The notes: generated by a model not told the origin, from the letters alone. DNA of 64,000 nt from Aeromicrobium stalagmiti (GCF_013283745.1 NZ_JABSTZ010000003.1:1-64000); one strand, 5' to 3'; counted from the first letter of the stretch, positions 34,506 through 43,854 are shown. Numbers and translations: made by a program.

Positions 34506-35099
34506 TCAGGTCTCGTCGTGATCGGAGCGCTCGGCGAGGAGCCAGGCGGCCAGTGCGCCGGCGAGCGCGCCGAACAGGTGTCCCTGCCACGAGATGCCGG
34601 GGCGTCCGGGCAGCACTCCCCACAGGATTCCGCCGTAGATGAGCAGCACGCCGAGCCCCATGACGATCTGTCCAAGACTGCGCGTGAACACGCCCCGGAC
34701 GACGAGGTAGGCCAACCAGCCGAACACCAGGCCCGAGGCTCCGATGTGGTTGCTGTTCGACCCGGCCAGCAGCCAGACACCCAGACCGCCGAGGACCCAG
34801 ACGATCGCGGTGACCTGCACCCACGTCCGCACCCCTGACAAGCCGATCAGGAAGCCGAGGAACAGCAGCGGCACGGTGTTGCCGATCAGGTGAGGCCAGT
34901 CGTCGTGCAGCAGGGGCGCGAACAGGACGCCGTCGAGCCCGTCGAGGCTGCGCGGGTGGATGCCGTTCTGCTCCAGGCGTCCTGAGCTGACGACGTCGAC
35001 GACCTCGACGACCCACAGCAGCGCGACGCACGCGCCGACGAGGAGGCCGGCACGCACCGGGATGGACCCCAGGGACGGCTCGTTCGAGGTCTCGCTCAT
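34506..35099 (-). CDS. Rhomboid-family intramembrane serine protease
   Basis: A 197-residue protein with six predicted helices. The catalytic Ser lies in HIGASGLVFGWLAYL (GASG) and the catalytic His in SWQGHLFGALAGALAAWLL; the HLIGNTVPLLFLG helix has the conserved His and Asn of the oxyanion region. Rhomboids cut within the membrane. Substrates are unknown. ATG 35099 is followed by a short cytoplasmic N-terminus. The downstream lipoprotein may be a partner. Confidence 0.9.
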   Translation of the reverse strand: MSETSNEPSLGSIPVRAGLLVGACVALLWVVEVVDVVSSGRLEQNGIHPRSLDGLDGVLFAPLLHDDWPHLIGNTVPLLFLGFLIGLSGVRTWVQVTAIVWVLGGLGVWLLAGSNSNHIGASGLVFGWLAYLVVRGVFTRSLGQIVMGLGVLLIYGGILWGVLPGRPGISWQGHLFGALAGALAAWLLAERSDHDET

Positions 35100-35196
35100 G
35101 TCGTCGATGCTAGGTGGTCGTCGGTGGGTCCAGACCCACCCTGAGACGGGTCACAGCACCATCGCCCGCGACGCCGGGCGTTCCTAGCGTGGAGGC

Positions 35197-36270
35197 ATGA
35201 CCTCGACGACGACCCCAGACCGTCCAGCAGACCGGTACGTGAGCCTGTACGCCGGGCTCCTGAAGGACGTCCGGCGGCAGGGCCTGCTCGAGCGCCGCCA
35301 CCTGTACTACTGGACCCAGATCGTGCTCGCCGTGTCGGCGTTCGTCGGCGTGTGGGTGGCGTTCTTCGCGCTGGGAGACTCGTGGTGGCAGCTCGGCGTC
35401 GCCGCGGCGCTCGGCCTCGTCGTGACCCAGTTCGGGTTCCTCGGTCACGACGCGGCCCACCGGCAGATCTTCACGTCGGCCAGCTGGAACGCCTGGTCGG
35501 CGCGCATCTTCGCCGGCGCCTTCGCCGGCCTGAGCTATGCGTGGTGGCGTGCCAAGCACGCGAAGCACCACCAGGCTCCCAACCAGGAGGGCATCGACCC
35601 CGACATCGGGCCGGGTGCGATCGCGTTCACGCCGGCGATCGAGGCGGCGCGCCAGACAGGCTTCGCCGGCTGGTTCGTGCGGCGGCAGGGCTGGCTGTTC
35701 TTCCCGCTGCTGACCCTGGAGGGGCTCAACCTGCACGTCAGCAGCATCCGCGCGGGTCTCGACCGGGGCTCGCGCCAGCCGTGGCGTCGCACCGAGCTGG
35801 CCATCGTGGTGACGCGCCTGGTCGCCTACGTGTCGGTGCTCGTGGCGTTCCTGCCCCTGCCGATGGCCGTGGCCTTCTTCGCCGTTCAGATGGCCGTCTT
35901 CGGGGTGTGCCTCGGTGCGTCGTTCGCACCGGCCCACAAGGGCATGCCGATCGTGCCGCCGGGCATGCGGCTGGACTTCCTGCGGCGTCAGGTGCTCGTG
36001 TCGCGCAACGTGCGGGGCAACCCGCTGACCGACGTCGCGATGGGTGGCCTCAACTACCAGATCGAGCACCACCTGTTTCCGAGCATGCCGCGGTGCAACC
36101 TCAAGCGGGTCCGGCCCACCGTCCGCGCCTACTGCGCCCGCGAGGGCATCCCCTACCAGGAGGTCGGTCTCTTCGAGTCGTACGGGATCGTCGTCGACTA
36201 CCTCAACCACGTGGGTCTGCGCGCCCGCGACCCGTTCGACTGCCCCCTCGCCGCCCAGCTGCGCGGCTGA
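35197..36270 (+). CDS. Membrane fatty acid desaturase
   Basis: A 357-residue di-iron desaturase. The three histidine boxes are GHDAAH, HAKHHQ and QIEHHLFPSMP, with four or more membrane helices between. The last box (QIEHH) is that of front-end or acyl-lipid desaturases. Unsaturation of membrane lipids is expected, with regiochemistry unknown. ATG 35197 follows GGAGG at 3 nt. It is divergent from the rhomboid gene. Confidence 0.92.
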   Translation: MTSTTTPDRPADRYVSLYAGLLKDVRRQGLLERRHLYYWTQIVLAVSAFVGVWVAFFALGDSWWQLGVAAALGLVVTQFGFLGHDAAHRQIFTSASWNAWSARIFAGAFAGLSYAWWRAKHAKHHQAPNQEGIDPDIGPGAIAFTPAIEAARQTGFAGWFVRRQGWLFFPLLTLEGLNLHVSSIRAGLDRGSRQPWRRTELAIVVTRLVAYVSVLVAFLPLPMAVAFFAVQMAVFGVCLGASFAPAHKGMPIVPPGMRLDFLRRQVLVSRNVRGNPLTDVAMGGLNYQIEHHLFPSMPRCNLKRVRPTVRAYCAREGIPYQEVGLFESYGIVVDYLNHVGLRARDPFDCPLAAQLRG

Positions 36271-36302
36271 ACGGTCCCCGACGGCGGACGTAGACTCCGG
36301 AC

Positions 36303-36551
36303 ATGACGACTGATCAGGGAATCCACGAGCACATCACCGCTCTCGTGACCGAGGAGAAGGTCCTGCGCCAGCAGCTCGCCGACGGCGAGATCACCCGCGA
36401 CGACGAGCACGCACGTCTCAAGCAGCTCGAGGTCGAGCTCGACCAGGCCTGGGACCTGCTGCGCCAGCGCAAGGCGCTGCGTGAGACCGGCGGCTCGGCG
36501 GACGACGCCGCAGAGCGGTCCGGCGACGTGGTCGAGAAGTACCTCAGCTGA
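36303..36551 (+). CDS. DUF2630 family protein
   Basis: An 82-residue, highly charged helical protein: IHEHITALVTEEKVLRQQLADG, then RLKQLEVELDQAWDLLRQR, the DUF2630 pattern. Function unknown; a coiled-coil dimer is likely. It lies 32 bases after the desaturase gene and may share its transcript. Confidence 0.85.
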   Translation: MTTDQGIHEHITALVTEEKVLRQQLADGEITRDDEHARLKQLEVELDQAWDLLRQRKALRETGGSADDAAERSGDVVEKYLS

Positions 36552-36592
36552 CGTCCCGAGCAGTGGCCCTCCCCCGGGTCTAGGGTCTCTGC

Positions 36593-36982
36593 ATGACGAA
36601 CAGATCCACCGCCCGCCAGGGGCAGGACGACCGCTCGGCCTTCGACCGTTTCGTCGAGGGCGCCTATCAGCACGTCAGCCGCGCGCCGTTCTTCGCCGTG
36701 ATCATCGTGCTGATCGTCGCCTGGCTGCTGAGCGCCCCGCTCTGGGTCGACCTCAAGGCGTGGCAGGTCGCGATCCACACCGTGGGCACGGTGATCTCGC
36801 TCATCCTGCTGGTGCTGCTCGAGAACGCCGGACGCCGCTCGGAGGAGGCCGCGCAGGAGAAGCTCAACGTCCTGGCCGAGGCGCTCGCCGACCTGATGGC
36901 GTCACGCGCGCAGGACGACCCGGCGCTCGAGGAGTCGGTGGCCCGTCTGCGTGAGGCCGTCGGCCTCGAGGACCGGCACTAG
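36593..36982 (+). CDS. Low-affinity iron permease family protein
   Basis: A 129-residue protein of the family related to fungal low-affinity iron permeases. After DRFVEGAYQHVSRAPFFAVIIVLIV comes a second helix (TVGTVISLILLVLLENAGRR) and an amphipathic tail. Transport of iron by the bacterial members is not proven. Located 41 bases after DUF2630. It converges on the phosphoribosyltransferase gene. Confidence 0.75.
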   Translation: MTNRSTARQGQDDRSAFDRFVEGAYQHVSRAPFFAVIIVLIVAWLLSAPLWVDLKAWQVAIHTVGTVISLILLVLLENAGRRSEEAAQEKLNVLAEALADLMASRAQDDPALEESVARLREAVGLEDRH

Positions 36983-37005
36983 CCGCACCGCAGGACGGAC
37001 GCCTC

Positions 37006-37497
37006 TCAGCTGTCGACGACGCCCGAACGGGTCACGACAGGCGGCTCGGTCGACCACGGGAAGTTGATCCAGCGATCGGTGTGCTTCCAGGTGTAGTCGG
37101 CCTTGATGACCGACCGCGGCTTCTCGAACAGCACCGCGGTGCGGACCTCCGAGACATGGCCGCGGCAGAAGTCGAAGACCAGCTCGAGCGTCTTGCCGCT
37201 GTCGGCCACGTCGTCGACGACGAGGACGGACAGGTCGTCGAGCTCGGTCGCGTCGAGGAGCGGCGGCAGCATGACCGGGGCGTCGAGCGTCGTCCCGACG
37301 CCGGTGTAGAACTCGACGTTCATCGTGAACAGGTTCTTGCAGTCGAGCGCGTAGGCCAACGACCCGGCCGGCACCAGGCCGCCGCGTGCGATCCCGAGCA
37401 CGACGTCGGGCCGAAAGCCGCTGTCGGCGATCGCGTGCGCGAGCTCGCGGCTCGCCGTCCCGAACAGCTCCCAGGTCAAGATCTCGCGCTCAGACAT
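37006..37497 (-). CDS. Phosphoribosyltransferase family protein
   Basis: A 163-residue type I phosphoribosyltransferase. The PRPP site is VLVVDDVADSGKTLELV, and VLGIARGGLVPAGSLAYALD gives the N-terminal loop. It resembles xanthine/guanine or hypoxanthine-type enzymes; the base is not certain. ATG 37497 (MSEREILTWELFG) begins the fold; the open frame continues into the neighbouring esterase gene and was not used. Confidence 0.85.
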   Translation of the reverse strand: MSEREILTWELFGTASRELAHAIADSGFRPDVVLGIARGGLVPAGSLAYALDCKNLFTMNVEFYTGVGTTLDAPVMLPPLLDATELDDLSVLVVDDVADSGKTLELVFDFCRGHVSEVRTAVLFEKPRSVIKADYTWKHTDRWINFPWSTEPPVVTRSGVVDS

Positions 37498-37531
37498 GCG
37501 GACACTCTGCCACCTGGCCGAAGGCATCCCG

Positions 37532-38437
37532 TCAGTCAGGGGCCCGGCCGCCGAGCGCGGTGCGGACGTGGGTCGCCAGGTCGTCCAGCAGCCCGCGCGC
37601 CTGCCGCGGGTCGTCGCCGTCGAGGAAGTAGTGGTCGCGGCGCGGCACCACCCGGTGCTCCACGAGCAGGCCGGCCTCGTCGAGGCGGGCGGCGTACGCA
37701 TCGCCCTCGGCGCGCAACGAGTCGTACTCGGCGGTGTAGACCACCGCCGGCGCCAGCCCGGCCACGTCGTCGACGAGCAGCGGCGACGCATAGGGCTCGG
37801 ACCGCCTCGAGGCGTCCTTGAAGTACGTCGACCGCACGAGGGTGAGCAGACCGGGGCCGATCATGGGGTTGGACACCACGGACGGCTTGCCGTTGACGTC
37901 ACCGGCGACGTCGAGCGACGGCACGCCGAGCAGCTGCAGCAGCGGACGCGCGGTCCCGAGGTCCCTGGCCTGCAGGCAGGCCGACGCCGCGAGGTTGCCA
38001 CCGCCGCTGAAGCCGCCGATCGCCAGACGCTCCGGATCGAGCCCCCACTCCCCTGCGTTGTCCGCGAGCCACGCGAGGACGTCGTGGGACTGGTGCTGCG
38101 CGACGGGATAGCGGACGCGTGGCGCGGCGAGGTAGTCGACGTTGACGACGGCGACCCCGGCCTCGGCCACGATGAACCGGCAGAAGAAGTCGTCCATCTG
38201 GGGGAACCGCATGATGAACGCTCCGCCGTGCAGGTGGACGTACGTGCCCGGCCGTTCGACCCCGGGTGGCACGTAGAGGTCGACCTTGACGCGACCGTGG
38301 CGGGTCGGCACGCGGCGTGACACCGGGGCCGGGAGGTCGGAGCCAGCGAACCGCAGCTGCTCGCCGTAGCGGACGGTCCAGCGCGCGGTCAGGCCGGCGG
38401 CCAGCGCCGAGAGGTCGGAGGTCAGTGGCATGACCAT
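37532..38437 (-). CDS. Alpha/beta hydrolase, hormone-sensitive lipase family esterase
   Basis: A 301-residue esterase. The oxyanion motif is VHLHGGAFIMRF, the nucleophile GFSGGGNLAAS (GxSxG), the acid YTAEYDSLRAEGD and the base PRRDHYFLD. Carboxylic ester hydrolysis is expected, substrate unknown. ATG 38437 or the ATG two codons later may be the start; no ribosome site is seen. It is divergent from the metallo-hydrolase gene. Confidence 0.88.
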   Translation of the reverse strand: MVMPLTSDLSALAAGLTARWTVRYGEQLRFAGSDLPAPVSRRVPTRHGRVKVDLYVPPGVERPGTYVHLHGGAFIMRFPQMDDFFCRFIVAEAGVAVVNVDYLAAPRVRYPVAQHQSHDVLAWLADNAGEWGLDPERLAIGGFSGGGNLAASACLQARDLGTARPLLQLLGVPSLDVAGDVNGKPSVVSNPMIGPGLLTLVRSTYFKDASRRSEPYASPLLVDDVAGLAPAVVYTAEYDSLRAEGDAYAARLDEAGLLVEHRVVPRRDHYFLDGDDPRQARGLLDDLATHVRTALGGRAPD

Positions 38438-38487
38438 GATTCGGAGCCGGTCACGGCACGGCTGGGCGCCGGTGCAAGATGGATGAC

Positions 38488-39129
38488 ATGCAGATCACTC
38501 GCTTCGGGCACGCCGCCATCCTCGTGGAGGCCGCCGACACCCGCCTGCTCATCGACCCGGGCGTGTTCAGCCCCGACGAGACGTTCGCGCTCGAGGGGCT
38601 CGACGCCATCGTCGTCACCCACCAGCATCCCGACCACCTCGACCAGGACCGCGCGACGGGCCTGCTCGAGCGCAACCCCGACGCGGTGCTGATCTGCGAT
38701 CCCGAGACGGCGTCCCAGGTGGGCGGCGGCTGGACGTCCAACACCGACGGCACCGAGACGGTCGTCAAGGGCCTCACGATCCGCGGTGTCGGAGCCCGTC
38801 ACGCGGTGATCCTGCCCGAGATCCCCCGCATCGCCAACGTCGGTGTGCTCGTGTCGGCGGCCGACGAGCCCGTCCTGTTCCACCCGGGAGACACGTACGA
38901 ATACGCACCCGAGGGTGTCGACGTGCTGGCGCTGCCGCTCTCGGCGCCGTGGGCCAAGCTCAGCGAGACCGTCGAGTTCGTGCAGCGAGTCTCGCCGACG
39001 TCGCTGATCCCGATCCACGACCGGACGGTGTCCGACGCCGCCTACGGGATCTACTGGGGCCAGCTCACGGCGCACAGCGGTGTCGAGGATGCGCGCCTGC
39101 TCGGGCAGACCGACGCCAGCGCCTTCTGA
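38488..39129 (+). CDS. MBL-fold metal-dependent hydrolase (UlaG-like)
   Basis: A 213-residue metallo-beta-lactamase-fold protein with THQHPDHLD as the metal motif and HPGDTYEY and IPIHDRTVSD as later ligands. It resembles UlaG-type lactonases; the substrate is unknown. ATG 38488 gives the family N-terminus MQITRFGHAAILVE. CAAGAT at 38475-38480 lies 7 nt before it, so a leaderless start is likely; ATG 38479 is an alternative. Confidence 0.85.
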   Translation: MQITRFGHAAILVEAADTRLLIDPGVFSPDETFALEGLDAIVVTHQHPDHLDQDRATGLLERNPDAVLICDPETASQVGGGWTSNTDGTETVVKGLTIRGVGARHAVILPEIPRIANVGVLVSAADEPVLFHPGDTYEYAPEGVDVLALPLSAPWAKLSETVEFVQRVSPTSLIPIHDRTVSDAAYGIYWGQLTAHSGVEDARLLGQTDASAF

Positions 39130-39130
39130 G

Positions 39131-40102
39131 GTGAGCGAAGCTCCCACGTGGCTCCGTGCTGCCTCCGTGCCGCTGATGCTCGGGGCCGGCGCGCTCGTCG
39201 CCTGTGAGGCCCGGATCAACGGCGAGCTGGCCGACAAGCTCGGTGACGGGCTCCGCTCCGGCGCGGTCGCGGCGACGATCAGCTTCGGCAGCGGGCTCGT
39301 GCTGCTCAGCCTGCTGCTCATAGCCCTGCCCAGCGCCCGGCACGGCGTCGGCCGCATCCGCGGCGCTCTGGCCACCCGACGGCTCCGTCCGATCGAGGTG
39401 CTCGGTGGTCTCGGCGGCGCATTCTTCGTCGCGACCCAGGGCATCACGGTCGGCACGATCGGTGTGGCGTTGTTCATCGTCGCCTTCACGGCCGGGCAGT
39501 CCGCCAGCTCCTTGCTCACCGACCACGTGGGCCTCTCCCCCAGCGGCCGTCACGCGGTGACAGCGCCCCGCGTGCTCGCGGCGGCCCTCGCGGTCGTCGC
39601 CGTGGTGCTGACGGCCGGCGAGCGACTCGTCGACGACGCCGACCTGCTCATCGCGTTCTTCGCGCTGCTCGCGTTCGTCGCCGGCACCCTCCAGGCCGTC
39701 CAGCAGGCGCTCAACGGCCGGGTCGCCGCGGTCGGCGGGTCGTGGGCCACGACGTGGAACAACTTCCTCGTCGGCACGACCGGCCTGGTCGTGTTCGCCC
39801 TGGTGAGCCTGGCGTTCGACGGTCAGCTGGACGGGCTCCCGGCGGCGCCATGGCTCTACCTGGGCGGTCTGTGCGGGGTCGGATTCATCTGGATCGCGTC
39901 GTGGACGGTGCGCCTGCACGGCGTCCTCGTCCTCGGGCTGTGCATGATCGCCGGACAGGTGGTCACGGCCGAGGTGATCGACCTGTTGGGTGACGACTCG
40001 CAGGTCGGTATCGTCGGGGTGCTGGGGGGCGCGCTGACGCTCGTGGGGGTCGCGATCGCGCTCCTCGCTCGTCGCGTCGCCACGCCGATTTCAACAGATT
40101 GA
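39131..40102 (+). CDS. DMT-superfamily transporter (YdcZ/DUF606 type)
   Basis: A 323-residue membrane protein with ten predicted helices in two repeats of the YdcZ (DUF606) pattern: ACEARINGELADKLGDGLRSG and later VQQALNGRVAAVGGSW, each followed by ISFGSGLVLL or NNFLVGTTGLV. Transport substrate unknown. GTG 39131 lies 1 base after the MBL stop, so the two genes are co-transcribed. Confidence 0.85.
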   Translation: MSEAPTWLRAASVPLMLGAGALVACEARINGELADKLGDGLRSGAVAATISFGSGLVLLSLLLIALPSARHGVGRIRGALATRRLRPIEVLGGLGGAFFVATQGITVGTIGVALFIVAFTAGQSASSLLTDHVGLSPSGRHAVTAPRVLAAALAVVAVVLTAGERLVDDADLLIAFFALLAFVAGTLQAVQQALNGRVAAVGGSWATTWNNFLVGTTGLVVFALVSLAFDGQLDGLPAAPWLYLGGLCGVGFIWIASWTVRLHGVLVLGLCMIAGQVVTAEVIDLLGDDSQVGIVGVLGGALTLVGVAIALLARRVATPISTD

Positions 40103-40126
40103 GTTATCTCATATCTGAGATATGGT
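40099..40126 (+). promoter_or_regulatory. Promoter with palindromic operator before the HTH-MurA fusion
   Basis: TTGAGT (40099-40104), 16 nt, then TATGGT (40121-40126) form a promoter whose start point would fall at the ATG (40134). A perfect 6-bp palindrome, TATCTC at 40105-40110 and GAGATA at 40117-40122, fills the spacer and overlaps the -10. This is where a repressor such as the encoded XRE domain would act (inference). Confidence 0.6.
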
Positions 40127-40133
40127 GGAGAAC

Positions 40134-41669
40134 ATGACTGTGCGCGACGACTATCTGGCCCGTATCGGAGCTCTCATCAGGGACGCCCGACAGCACAGCG
40201 GGCTGACGCAGGCCGAGCTCGCGACCGAGCTCAAGACCAGCCAGAGCGCGATCAACCGCATCGAGAAGGGCCAGCAGAACCTGACCCTCGACATGCTGGC
40301 GCGCATCGGCAGCGCCCTCGACTCCGAGCTGGTCAGCGTCGGTACGTCCGGCCCCAGCCACCTGCGGGTGGCCGGGGGCACGACGCTCTCGGGCACGATC
40401 GACGTCAAGTCGAGCAAGAACGCCGGCGTCGCCCTGCTGTGCGCGTCGCTGCTCAACGCCGGGACCACGATCCTGCGCAAGGTCGCGCGCATCGAGGAGG
40501 TCAACCGCCTGCTCGAGGTGCTGACCTCGATCGGCGTCAAGGCCACGTGGCTCAACGACGAGAACGACCTCGAGCTCATCGTCCCCGCCCACCTCGACCT
40601 GGCCGCGATGGATGCTGACGCCGCCCGCCGCACGCGCAGCATCATCATGTTCCTCGGCCCGCTGATGCACCGCTACGACGACTTCGAGCTGCCCTACGCC
40701 GGTGGTTGCGACCTCGGCACCCGCACGGTCGAGCCACACATGACGGCCCTGCGCCCGTTCGGCCTGAAGGTCGTCGCGACCGAGGGCAGCTATCACGCGA
40801 CGGCAGCCGTCGGCGTCGGTCCCGAGCGGCCGATCGTGCTGACCGAGCGCGGAGACACCGTCACCGAGAACGCGCTGCTGGCCGCGGCCCGCTACGACGG
40901 CGTCACCGTCATCCGCAACGCGAGCCCCAACTACATGGTCCAGGACCTGTGCTTCTTCCTGCAGAAGCTCGGCGTCGGCATCGAGGGCATCGGCACCACG
41001 ACGCTGCGCATCACCGGTGCCACCGAGATCAACCGGGACGTCGAGTACGCGCCGAGCGAGGACCCCATCGAGGCCATGAGCCTCATCGCGGCCGCGATCG
41101 TCACGAAGTCGAGCATCACGGTGCGCCGGGTGCCGATCGAGTTCATGGAGATCGAGCTCGCGCTGCTCGAGGAGATGGGCTTCCAGTACGACCGGAGCCC
41201 CGAGTACGCCGCCGAGAACGGCGAGACCCGCCTCGTCGACATCACCACGTACGAGTCCCGGCTCCACGCCCCGATCGACAAGATCCACCCGATGCCCTTC
41301 CCGGGCCTCAACATCGACAACCTCCCGTTCTTCGCCGTCATCGCGGCGACCGCGGAGGGGCAGACGATGCTGCACGACTGGGTCTACGAGAACCGCGCGA
41401 TCTATCTCACCGAGCTCAACAAGCTCGGCGCCCAGGTCAAGCTGCTCGATCCGCACCGCGTGCTGATCGAGGGGCCGACGCACTGGAGCGGCGCCGAGCT
41501 GATCTGCCCGCCCGCGCTGCGCCCCGCTGTCGTGATCCTGCTCGCGATGCTCGCAGCCAAGGGCACGTCGGTGCTGCGCAGCGTCTACGTCATCAACCGG
41601 GGCTACGAGGACCTCGCCGAGCGCCTCAACGCCCTCGGCGCGCAGATCGAGACCTTCCGCGACATCTGA
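40134..41669 (+). CDS. XRE-type HTH fused to MurA-like enolpyruvyl transferase
   Basis: A 511-residue fusion. Residues 8-65 are a Cro/C1 HTH (ALIRDARQHSGLTQAELA, SQSAINRIEKGQQNL). Residues from about 75 on are UDP-N-acetylglucosamine 1-carboxyvinyltransferase-like, the first committed step of peptidoglycan synthesis. MurA catalytic marks are kept: Lys95-Asn96 in DVKSSKNAGVALL, the fosfomycin-target Cys192 in AGGCDLGTRTVEPHM, and Arg463 in PPALRPAVV. ATG 40134 is preferred over ATG 40122 because the -10 lies 7 nt before it. It may be an active MurA that controls its own gene, or a regulator using the fold as a sensor. Confidence 0.85.
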   Translation: MTVRDDYLARIGALIRDARQHSGLTQAELATELKTSQSAINRIEKGQQNLTLDMLARIGSALDSELVSVGTSGPSHLRVAGGTTLSGTIDVKSSKNAGVALLCASLLNAGTTILRKVARIEEVNRLLEVLTSIGVKATWLNDENDLELIVPAHLDLAAMDADAARRTRSIIMFLGPLMHRYDDFELPYAGGCDLGTRTVEPHMTALRPFGLKVVATEGSYHATAAVGVGPERPIVLTERGDTVTENALLAAARYDGVTVIRNASPNYMVQDLCFFLQKLGVGIEGIGTTTLRITGATEINRDVEYAPSEDPIEAMSLIAAAIVTKSSITVRRVPIEFMEIELALLEEMGFQYDRSPEYAAENGETRLVDITTYESRLHAPIDKIHPMPFPGLNIDNLPFFAVIAATAEGQTMLHDWVYENRAIYLTELNKLGAQVKLLDPHRVLIEGPTHWSGAELICPPALRPAVVILLAMLAAKGTSVLRSVYVINRGYEDLAERLNALGAQIETFRDI

Positions 41670-41716
41670 GCCGGGGGTTGCGGCGCGCTGGCCCTCCGAG
41701 GGCATAGCGTGGCGTC

Positions 41717-42487
41717 GTGCCCGGCTTCCTTGATCGACCACCCTTGGCGATGGCGCACCGGGGCGGTGCGGGAGTGGTCGACAACGTCGGCATCGAGAAC
41801 TCCCTCGCGGCGTTCGGCCGCGCGTACGCCCTGGGCTACCGCTACCTCGAGACCGACGTGCGGTGCACGTCCGACGGCGTGGTCTACGCGGTGCACGACG
41901 AGCGGCTCGACCGGCTGACCGGCGGCAGCGAGGCCGTGGGAGAGATGTCGTCGACCGCGTTCGACCTGCAACGCCTCGACGGGCGTGAGCCGTTCGCCCG
42001 CCTCGCCACGCTGCTCGAGGCGTTCCCCGACGCCCGGCTCAACATCGACGTCAAGTCCGACGACGCGGTCGAGCCCACGTGCGAGGTCCTCGAGGCACAC
42101 GACGCCGTCGACCGCACCTGCCTGAGCTCGTTCTCCCATGCCCGACTCAGTCACATCCGACGCACCCTGCCGGGCGTGGCGACATCCGCCTCGACCCGCG
42201 AGGTCGTGCTGGCGCGGTTCGTGCCCGCTCCCCTGCTCCGGGTCGCCGGCCGTCCCCGCGGAGCGTGCTTGCAGGTGCCGCACCGCCGCGGACCTTTCAC
42301 GGTGGTGACCCCGCGCTTCGTGCGTCGTGCCCACGCGCTGGGGCAGCAGGTCCACGTGTGGACGATCGACGAGCCCGACGAAATGAACCAGCTGCTCGAC
42401 CTCGGGGTCGACGGCATCATCACCGACCGCACCGACGTCCTCAAGGACGTCCTCGTCACCCGAGGCACGTGGAGGGAGCCCAGATGA
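41717..42487 (+). CDS. Glycerophosphodiester phosphodiesterase
   Basis: Cleaves glycerophosphodiesters to glycerol-3-phosphate and an alcohol. The 256-residue protein has the catalytic AMAHRGGAG near the start, then the Glu pair in LETDVRCTSDGVVYAVHDERLDR, and VHVWTIDEPDEMNQLLDLGVDGIITDR near the end. No signal peptide, so cytoplasmic. TAGCGT at 41705-41710 stands 6 nt before GTG 41717, suggesting a leaderless message. The stop overlaps the next transporter gene, so product and transport may be linked. Confidence 0.9.
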   Translation: MPGFLDRPPLAMAHRGGAGVVDNVGIENSLAAFGRAYALGYRYLETDVRCTSDGVVYAVHDERLDRLTGGSEAVGEMSSTAFDLQRLDGREPFARLATLLEAFPDARLNIDVKSDDAVEPTCEVLEAHDAVDRTCLSSFSHARLSHIRRTLPGVATSASTREVVLARFVPAPLLRVAGRPRGACLQVPHRRGPFTVVTPRFVRRAHALGQQVHVWTIDEPDEMNQLLDLGVDGIITDRTDVLKDVLVTRGTWREPR

Positions 42488-43854
42488 GCGGCAGGAAGAC
42501 CGACAAGGTCAAGGCCAACCCGGAGCAGAGGGCCTGGTTCTTCTACGACTGGGCCAACTCGGCCTACATCACGACGATCGGGACGGTGCTCTACGCGCCC
42601 TACCTGACCAGCGTCGCCGAGCGGGCGGCTTGCGGGTTCGTGGGCGACGAGGACCGCAAGTGCACCGAGAACCTCTCGGTGCTGGGCCTCTCGGTCTCGG
42701 CCGGGTCGCTCGTGTTCTACGTCGTGACGCTCGCCACGGTGATCTCGGCCTTCGTCCTGCCGATCGTGGGCGCGATCGCCGACCGGGTCGAGTCCAAGAA
42801 GACCCTCATGGCCCGGCTGGCCTGGTCCGGCGCGGCCGTTGCGGCGCTGATGTTCTTCGTGACGGGCACCAACTGGCAGCTGGGTGCTGCGCTGCTGGTG
42901 GTGGCCAACCTGTTCTACGCCTCGTCGATCGTCGTCTACGACGCGATCCTCGTCGAGGTGGCCGAGCCCGACGAGCGCGATCGCATCTCGTCGAGGGGCT
43001 GGGCGCTGGGCTACCTCGGCGGCGGCCTGCTGCTGGCGATCAACCTCGCCCTCGTCACGGTGCTTCCGTTCGGGCTGTCCACCGAGATGGCCGTGCGGAT
43101 CAGCCTGCTCTCGGCGGCGCTCTGGTGGGCGTACTTCACACTGATCCCCTACCGCGGCATCAAGGACCGGGCGCCGCGCGGTGCGGTGCCCAGCGACGAC
43201 GCGACGCTGATGCAGCGCAGCTTCGGTCAGTTGGTCCGGACGCTGCGCGAGCTGCGCAACTACCCGCAGACGCTGCTGTTCCTGGTCGCCTACCTGTTCT
43301 ACAACGACGGCATCCAGACCGTGATCTACTCCGCGTCGGTCTACGGCGACAAGGAGCTCGGCTTCGAGACCAGCGTGCTGATCGCCACGATCCTGGTCGT
43401 GCAGTTCGTGGGCGTGGTCGGTGCGCTGGTGTTCGGCCGTCTCGCGGCCCGCATCGGCAGCCACAGGACGATCCTCTACGGGCTCGGCGTGTGGATCCTG
43501 GTCGTGTGCTTCGGCTTCTTCCTGCCCAAGGAGCAGATCGCACCGTTCCTGCTGCTCGCCGTGGCGATCGGGCTGGTCCTGGGCGGCACCCAGGCCCTGT
43601 CTCGGGCCTTCTTCTCCCAGCTCATCCCCCGCGGCCGTGAGGCGGAGTACTTCAGCCTCTACCAGGCGTGCGAGCGGGGCACGAGCTGGATGGGGACCCT
43701 GGTCTTCGGCGTCGTGCACCAGCTCACCGACTCCTACCGGCCGGCCATCCTGGCCCTGATCGCATTCTTTGTGATCGGCGGGGTACTGCTGTGGAAGCTT
43801 GACGCACGGCGAGGCATCGTCGAGGCCGGCAACATCGCGCCTGCAGTGGTGTGA
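42484..43854 (+). CDS. MFS transporter, UMF1/Atg22-like family
   Basis: A 456-residue membrane protein with about 12 helices, opening with the UMF1 signature AWFFYDWANSAY and later YLFYNDGIQTVIYSA and GGTQALSRAFFSQLIPRGREAEYFSLYQ. Homologues in fungi export amino acids from the vacuole; bacterial substrates are unknown. ATG 42484 overlaps the GDPD stop (ATGA). The open frame upstream lies inside GDPD and was not used. Confidence 0.9.
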   Translation: MSGRKTDKVKANPEQRAWFFYDWANSAYITTIGTVLYAPYLTSVAERAACGFVGDEDRKCTENLSVLGLSVSAGSLVFYVVTLATVISAFVLPIVGAIADRVESKKTLMARLAWSGAAVAALMFFVTGTNWQLGAALLVVANLFYASSIVVYDAILVEVAEPDERDRISSRGWALGYLGGGLLLAINLALVTVLPFGLSTEMAVRISLLSAALWWAYFTLIPYRGIKDRAPRGAVPSDDATLMQRSFGQLVRTLRELRNYPQTLLFLVAYLFYNDGIQTVIYSASVYGDKELGFETSVLIATILVVQFVGVVGALVFGRLAARIGSHRTILYGLGVWILVVCFGFFLPKEQIAPFLLLAVAIGLVLGGTQALSRAFFSQLIPRGREAEYFSLYQACERGTSWMGTLVFGVVHQLTDSYRPAILALIAFFVIGGVLLWKLDARRGIVEAGNIAPAVV

